Assembly: GCA_051878315.1 (NCBI GenBank) | Contig: JBJEJW010000022.1 | Location: 11,532 to 75,531 of the forward strand | Direction of reading: 5' to 3' | Length of the DNA stretch: 64,000 nucleotides | From: W0P28-013 sp051878315 | GTDB taxonomy: Bacteria > Bacteroidota > Bacteroidia > Bacteroidales > Paludibacteraceae | Shown: positions 59,613 to 64,000 of the stretch, in pieces | Layout of the letters: every line of letters begins with the position of its first letter | How positions within the stretch are numbered: the first letter of the stretch is position 1 | Position numbers and translations under genes: made by a program | The notes under the pieces: generated by a model | Database searches by the model: none | Told to the model about the DNA's origin: nothing | The model's input: only the letters and a program-made list of their open reading frames with translations

Positions 59613-61196
59613 ATGTCGGAAAACATCAAAGTCAGCGAAGTGTCTGACATTTTGCGCCAACAGTTGGCCGGACTTGACCTCGACCTGCAATTTGAAGAGG
59701 TCGGAACGGTATTACAGGTCAGCGACGGCGTAGTACGCATCTACGGTCTAAAAAATGCCGAAGCCAACGAATTGTTGGTTTTTGAAAACGGCATGAATGC
59801 CATCGTCATGAACTTGGAAGAAGACAACGTAGGTGCCGTTTTGCTGGGTAACAGCGAAAAAATCAAGGAAGGCTACACCGTCAGGCGCACACACCGCATC
59901 GCTTCCATACGCGTGGGCGAAGGCATGCTCGGGCGTGTCATCGACCCGTTGGGCAATCCGCTCGACACCGACGACCCGATAACCGGCGAACTGACCGAAA
60001 TGCCGCTCGAACGCAAGGCTCCCGGAGTCATCTACCGCCAGCCGGTGAACGAACCGCTACAAACCGGATTGAAAGCCGTCGATGCCATGATACCCATCGG
60101 ACGCGGACAGCGCGAACTCATCATCGGCGACCGCCAAACAGGCAAAACCAGCATCGCCATCGACACCATCATCAACCAACGCGCCAACTACGACGCCGGC
60201 CAACCCGTTTACTGCATCTATGTAGCCGTCGGCCAAAAAGGTTCTACGGTAGCCACATTGGTCAATACGCTACGCGAGAAAGGAGCCATGGACTACACCA
60301 TCGTCGTTTCGGCAACGGCTTCAGACCCCGCCGCCATGCAGTATTTTGCGCCATTTGCAGGAGCCGCCATCGGCGAATACTTCCGCGACACCGGCCGACA
60401 CGCTTTGGTCGTTTTCGACGACTTATCGAAACAGGCCGTAGCCTATCGCGAAGTATCGTTGATTCTGCGCCGTCCGTCGGGACGCGAAGCCTATCCCGGC
60501 GATATATTCTACTTGCACTCGCGTTTGTTGGAACGCGCAGCCAAAATCAACCAGCAGCAAGAAGTCGCCGAGCAGATGAACGACCTGCCCGAATCGCTGA
60601 AAGGCAAAGTAAAAGGCGGCGGATCACTGACGGCTCTGCCCATTATCGAAACACAAGCAGGCGACGTGTCGGCCTACATCCCGACAAACGTCATCTCCAT
60701 TACCGACGGTCAGATATTCTTGGATACGGATCTATTCAACCAAGGCAACCGACCGGCCATCAATGTGGGCATTTCGGTGTCGCGCGTAGGCGGCAACGCA
60801 CAAATAAAAGCCATGAAAAAAGTGGCCGGCACACTGAAAATCGACCAAGCGCAATACCGCGAATTGGAGGCATTCTCAAAATTTGGCAGCGACATGGATG
60901 CCGTTACCGCCATGACCATCGACAAAGGACGCAAAAATACACGCCTGCTGGTGCAACCTGTATATTCGCCCATGCCTGTCGAAAAACAAATTGCCGTGCT
61001 ATATTGCGGTACAAACGGTCTTTTGGCAAATATTCCTCTGGAGAAAGTATCGGCATTCGAACAAGAATTTTTGAAAGTATTGGAACTGAAACACCAAAAA
61101 GACGTGCTCGACATACTGCGCAGCGGCGTCATCAACGACGACGTTACAACCATCATACGTGCCGAAGCCGAAGCCGTTGCCGAAACCATTAAATGA
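59613..61196 (+). CDS. atpA: ATP synthase subunit alpha
   Basis: Non-catalytic nucleotide-binding F1 subunit, 527 residues. N-terminal beta barrel, Walker A IIGDRQTGKTSIAIDTI, ARASA-like VVSATASDPAAMQYFAPFAG, Walker B HALVVFDDLSKQAVAYRE, LRRPSGREAYPGDIFYLHSRLLERAA and the C-terminal VYSPMPVEKQIAVLYCGTNG. The alpha and beta genes are separated by the Fo genes, the Bacteroidetes arrangement. Confidence 0.98.
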   Translation: MSENIKVSEVSDILRQQLAGLDLDLQFEEVGTVLQVSDGVVRIYGLKNAEANELLVFENGMNAIVMNLEEDNVGAVLLGNSEKIKEGYTVRRTHRIASIRVGEGMLGRVIDPLGNPLDTDDPITGELTEMPLERKAPGVIYRQPVNEPLQTGLKAVDAMIPIGRGQRELIIGDRQTGKTSIAIDTIINQRANYDAGQPVYCIYVAVGQKGSTVATLVNTLREKGAMDYTIVVSATASDPAAMQYFAPFAGAAIGEYFRDTGRHALVVFDDLSKQAVAYREVSLILRRPSGREAYPGDIFYLHSRLLERAAKINQQQEVAEQMNDLPESLKGKVKGGGSLTALPIIETQAGDVSAYIPTNVISITDGQIFLDTDLFNQGNRPAINVGISVSRVGGNAQIKAMKKVAGTLKIDQAQYRELEAFSKFGSDMDAVTAMTIDKGRKNTRLLVQPVYSPMPVEKQIAVLYCGTNGLLANIPLEKVSAFEQEFLKVLELKHQKDVLDILRSGVINDDVTTIIRAEAEAVAETIK

Positions 61197-61210
61197 AAAA
61201 ATAGTCATCC

Positions 61211-62065
61211 ATGAGTTCGCTGAAAGAGATAAAGACACGCATCGCCTCCGTATCGTCAACGATGAAAATCACATCGGCGATGAAAATGGTGGCATCGGCG
61301 AAACTGCACAAGGCGCAAAAAAACAGCGAAACGTTTCTGCCCTATCAACGCAAATTGGAAATGATATTGCGCAATTTCCTTTCTACGGAAACAACATTCA
61401 CATCGCCGTATGCCGAACAACGCGAAATCCGGCGTGTGGCCATTGTGGCCGTATCTTCAAATTCAAGTTTATGCGGCGCATTCAATGCCAATATCATCCG
61501 CGAGTTGGACAAAACGTTGGAGCATTACCGTGCGTTCGACCACGATCATCTGTTGATTTTCCCCATCGGACGCAAAGTGTATGATGCCTGTCGCAAACGC
61601 GGATTAAACGTGGAAAATCTCGGCCATTACATCGACAATCCGCAATACGCCGAAGCCGCCGAATTGGCCGACCGCTTAATGACACTTTTTGTCGAGAAAA
61701 AAGTCGATAAAGTGGAACTGATTTACCAACACAGCAAAAGCACCTCGACACAACAAGTGCTGCACACCGATTTTTTGCCCATCGTGCTGGAAACCGGCAA
61801 CGATACCGACAGCACCGATTACATTGTCGAACCGAGCAAAACCGCCCTACTCGACGAATTGCTGCCCAAAGTGCTGCGTCTGAAGATGTATGCCCTACTG
61901 CTCGACTCGTATGCCGCCGAACAAGCCGCCCGAACCATAGCCATGCAAGTGGCCACCGACAACGCCAACGACTTGCTGCAACAACTGACTATACAATACA
62001 ACAAAAGCCGTCAGCAAGCCATCACCAACGAATTGCTGGACATCATCGGAGGGGCGCAGCAATAA
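61211..62065 (+). CDS. atpG: ATP synthase subunit gamma
   Basis: Central rotor shaft of F1, 284 residues. N-terminal helix KEIKTRIASVSSTMKITSAMKMVASAKLHKA and C-terminal SYAAEQAARTIAMQVATDNANDLLQQL, plus YNKSRQQAITNELLDIIGGA, are the two family signatures. Last gene of the atp operon. Confidence 0.97.
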   Translation: MSSLKEIKTRIASVSSTMKITSAMKMVASAKLHKAQKNSETFLPYQRKLEMILRNFLSTETTFTSPYAEQREIRRVAIVAVSSNSSLCGAFNANIIRELDKTLEHYRAFDHDHLLIFPIGRKVYDACRKRGLNVENLGHYIDNPQYAEAAELADRLMTLFVEKKVDKVELIYQHSKSTSTQQVLHTDFLPIVLETGNDTDSTDYIVEPSKTALLDELLPKVLRLKMYALLLDSYAAEQAARTIAMQVATDNANDLLQQLTIQYNKSRQQAITNELLDIIGGAQQ

Positions 62066-62102
62066 CCTCGCGACAAACGCCACCGACAAACCCCAAAACG
62101 AA

Positions 62103-62129
62103 GCAGCCGACTCCCCAAAAGTCGGCTGC
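62103..62129. terminator. Hairpin between atpG and the rubredoxin gene
   Basis: GCAGCCGAC / GTCGGCTGC nine-bp stem between two converging genes. T tracts are weak on both strands. Confidence 0.5.
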
Positions 62130-62136
62130 CGCATTT

Positions 62137-62301
62137 CTACTCTTGATAAGGTTCGAAATCGTCTTTACCCACACCGCACAACGGGCATACCCAATCGTCG
62201 GGCAGGCTCTCGAACGGCGTACCGGGCGCGATGCCCGCATCAGGATCGCCCACAGCGGGATCGTACACATAACCGCAAGTGTTACAAATAAATTTTTCCA
62301 T
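62137..62301 (-). CDS. Rubredoxin
   Basis: A 54-residue iron protein with the two knuckles FICNTCGYVYDP and WVCPLCGVGKDDFEP (each CxxCG). One-electron carrier that feeds flavodiiron proteins and peroxide-reducing enzymes in anaerobes. It is encoded divergently from the flavodiiron gene at 62495, which fits a shared role. No clear promoter was found. Confidence 0.96.
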   Translation of the reverse strand: MEKFICNTCGYVYDPAVGDPDAGIAPGTPFESLPDDWVCPLCGVGKDDFEPYQE

Positions 62302-62456
62302 TGCTATTAGTTATTTTTTTGAAAATGAAACAATTAGGCTCCGACAAATGCACGCAACGGCGAGCCACATACCGTTCTATCTGATAAATGTACAAATCGT
62401 GTGCCAAAGGTAATAAAAAAAATTCATTTTCGTTTCGTTATCACCCTATTTTTTTG

Positions 62457-62464
62457 TAATTTTG
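62457..62464 (+). promoter_or_regulatory. Promoter box of the flavodiiron gene
   Basis: TAATTTTG; the ATG of the gene is at 62495. Confidence 0.5.
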
Positions 62465-62494
62465 CCAACCAAAATTAAAACCCCATTATTGACT

Positions 62495-63652
62495 ATGGCA
62501 CTACCAACCAACATCCACTACATCGGCGTGGACGACACCGATTTAGATCTCTTTGAAAGTCAGTACATTATACCGAACGGTATTTCGTATAATTCCTATC
62601 TCATCACCGACGAAAAAGTCGCCATAATGGATACGGCCGACCACCGCAAAAAAGACCAATGGTGGGACAACCTGCACCACGCACTCGGCAGTCGCACACC
62701 CGACTATCTGATTGTACATCATTTGGAGCCCGACCATTCGGGCATCATTGCCGAAGTCATGGCCGCATACCCGCACATCACGCTGGTTACATCGGCGGCT
62801 GCACAAAAAATGTTGCCGCAGTTCTTTGAAAACACCGATTTCTCGAACCGCATACAGGTTGTCAAAGAGGGCGACACACTGCCTTTGGGCAAACACACGC
62901 TGCAATTTTTCGGAGCGGCGATGGTGCATTGGCCCGAAGTCATCGTATCGTACGAACAACACACGCACACACTCTTTTCGGCCGACGCATTCGGCAAATT
63001 CGGAGCGTTGGCGCACGACGAAGATTGGGCTTGCGAAGCCCGCCGCTACTACTTCAACATCTGCGGCAAATACGGTGTACAGGTACAAAATCTGCTCAAA
63101 AAACTCGGAGCGCTTGAGGTCGCAACCATCTGCCCGCTGCACGGACCGATATTGACCGATAATTTGAGTTATTACCTCAACCTATACGACATTTGGAGCC
63201 GCTACAATGCCGAAACCGAAGGCGTATTCGTCGCCTATGCCTCGATACACGGCGGCACCGCCACGGCTGCCAACCGCATGGCCGATTTGCTGCGCGCCAA
63301 AGGTGCCAAAAAAGTTGCCATCACCGACCTATGCCGATGCGACATGGCCGAAGCCGTCGAGGACGCATTCCGCTACAGCACATTAGTGCTGGCCGCAGCA
63401 TCGTACGATGGCGGCCTATTCACTCCGATGCACGATTTTCTGCATCGTCTGCAAAGCAAGAACTACCAAAAACGGCGAGTCGGCATCATCGAAAACGGGT
63501 CGTGGGTACCATGCGCCGGACGTGTCATGTGTGAGATGCTGCAAACCATGCGCGACATCACCATGGCAGAACCTATTGTAACCATACGCAGCCGTCTGAA
63601 AACGAGCGACTTACAACAGATGGAAGCATTAGCCGACGCCCTATTGACCTAA
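62495..63652 (+). CDS. Flavodiiron protein (A-type flavoprotein)
   Basis: A 385-residue enzyme that reduces O2 to water or NO to N2O. The metallo-beta-lactamase-like domain carries the diiron ligands: IVHHLEPDHSG (HxExDH), the later H in AAMVHWPE, Asp in LFSADAFGKFG, and His in ICPLHGP. A flavodoxin domain follows (VFVAYASIHGGTATAANRMADLL). The start at 62495 (MALPTNIHYIG) is chosen because the promoter box is at 62457-62464. Electrons probably come from the neighbouring rubredoxin. Confidence 0.95.
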   Translation: MALPTNIHYIGVDDTDLDLFESQYIIPNGISYNSYLITDEKVAIMDTADHRKKDQWWDNLHHALGSRTPDYLIVHHLEPDHSGIIAEVMAAYPHITLVTSAAAQKMLPQFFENTDFSNRIQVVKEGDTLPLGKHTLQFFGAAMVHWPEVIVSYEQHTHTLFSADAFGKFGALAHDEDWACEARRYYFNICGKYGVQVQNLLKKLGALEVATICPLHGPILTDNLSYYLNLYDIWSRYNAETEGVFVAYASIHGGTATAANRMADLLRAKGAKKVAITDLCRCDMAEAVEDAFRYSTLVLAAASYDGGLFTPMHDFLHRLQSKNYQKRRVGIIENGSWVPCAGRVMCEMLQTMRDITMAEPIVTIRSRLKTSDLQQMEALADALLT

Positions 63653-63826
63653 CCCCGCCCGAAACACTTCGTTTTGCTCGTCCCCTTTTTGCACCCCACC
63701 CGTCGCTTTGCTCCTCGTCCCCTTGGGAAGGGGACATTGCTTTTTTCTTCGCGCTAAAACAGCTTTATCGCGTAGTCTCCCCTTTTTAAGGGGAGTACGG
63801 CGATAGCCGGGTAGGGTTAAAATAGT
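63651..63826. repeat. Dispersed palindromic repeat, copy B
   Basis: Second copy of the repeat at 121-300, overlapping the last bases of the flavodiiron gene stop. The same two palindromes are conserved; the DNA between them differs. Confidence 0.8.
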
Positions 63827-63895
63827 GCAAAGTGAAAAACAGATGAGTACAAAAAAGTACCAAAGTTTAAAAACGTAGGAGTAAACACAAAAACA

Positions 63896-63921
63896 TAGGG
63901 GCGAAAAATTTTTCGCCCCTA
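63896..63921. repeat. Perfect 26-bp palindrome
   Basis: TAGGGGCGAAAAA followed by its exact reverse complement. It belongs to the group of small palindromic boxes at the window ends and is followed at 63956-63980 by the same 25 bases as at 356-380. No open frame covers 63827-64000 convincingly. Confidence 0.8.
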
Positions 63922-64000
63922 CTGTCTATGTTCTAAAATCTATGTTCTATGTTCCGGACGCACGCAGTGCGTCCCTACAACATTACTTTACAACTACCTT

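Noticed and set aside
1..64000. CRISPR array, phage or insertion sequence
   Set aside because: No regularly spaced repeats, Cas genes, capsid or transposase genes were recognised anywhere.

Overview
The window looks like a chromosomal segment of an uncultured or little-studied anaerobic Bacteroidales bacterium. The signs are: (1) many promoters of the Bacteroidetes type (TTG or TTTG, 19-20 bases, then TAnnTTTG) and almost no Shine-Dalgarno sequences; (2) type IX secretion genes (porU, porV, porT); (3) a type III glutamine synthetase; (4) an F-type ATP synthase operon in the Bacteroidetes order beta-epsilon-a-c-b-delta-alpha-gamma; (5) a three-gene succinate dehydrogenase/fumarate reductase, MeaB, a flavodiiron protein, rubredoxin and ferredoxin, which fit an anaerobe making succinate or propionate and detoxifying traces of oxygen. 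Coding is dense and most of it is housekeeping. I see no rRNA, CRISPR array, phage or intact insertion sequence. There is one tRNA gene (tRNA-Ser, CGA).

Layout. 1-510: a palindrome-rich dispersed repeat. 510-2090: a repeat lipoprotein and an unknown protein. 2184-2503: a promoter followed by a strongly structured, terminator-ended RNA with a pseudoknot that I cannot assign to a family; this is the most interesting object here. 2734-9957: glnN, prfA, an Hsp15-like S4 protein, a PIN-PhoH ATPase, folC and a fumarylacetoacetase-fold protein. 10057-15652: porU, porV, ispF. 15776-19370: sdhCAB, with an unusual basic N-terminal extension on SdhA. 19577-21916: a coiled-coil protein, zapA and rny, with a possible 6S-like RNA between the last two. 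22007-28247 and 28244-31237 (minus strand): exonuclease, udk, CDF transporter, meaB, two DUF1573 proteins, glycosyltransferase, acyltransferase, acidic protein, dnaX. 31381-37325: divIC/ftsB-like gene, a divergent pseudouridine synthase, dxs, trkA, trkH. 37328-40871: radA and two envelope proteins. 41115-41385: tRNA-Ser with a duplicated 3' end. 41418-47061: phosphatase, porT, ferredoxin, argS, HU and two adjacent rhomboid proteases. 47074-51248: an EEP-family enzyme, a frameshifted secreted endonuclease I with foreign-looking codon use, and mtaB. 51254-54793: a TonB receptor with a His-rich small protein, then truA. 55069-62065: the ATP synthase operon. 62137-63652: rubredoxin and a flavodiiron protein. 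63651-64000: a second copy of the repeat found at the start of the window.

How it fits together: SdhCAB and the ATP synthase cover anaerobic electron transport and the proton cycle. MeaB points to the methylmalonyl-CoA route. PorU, PorV and PorT belong to the machinery that exports and anchors surface proteins. TrkA/TrkH handle potassium. Rubredoxin and the flavodiiron protein together can reduce oxygen or nitric oxide. All functional calls rest on motif and family recognition by eye; no database search was run.
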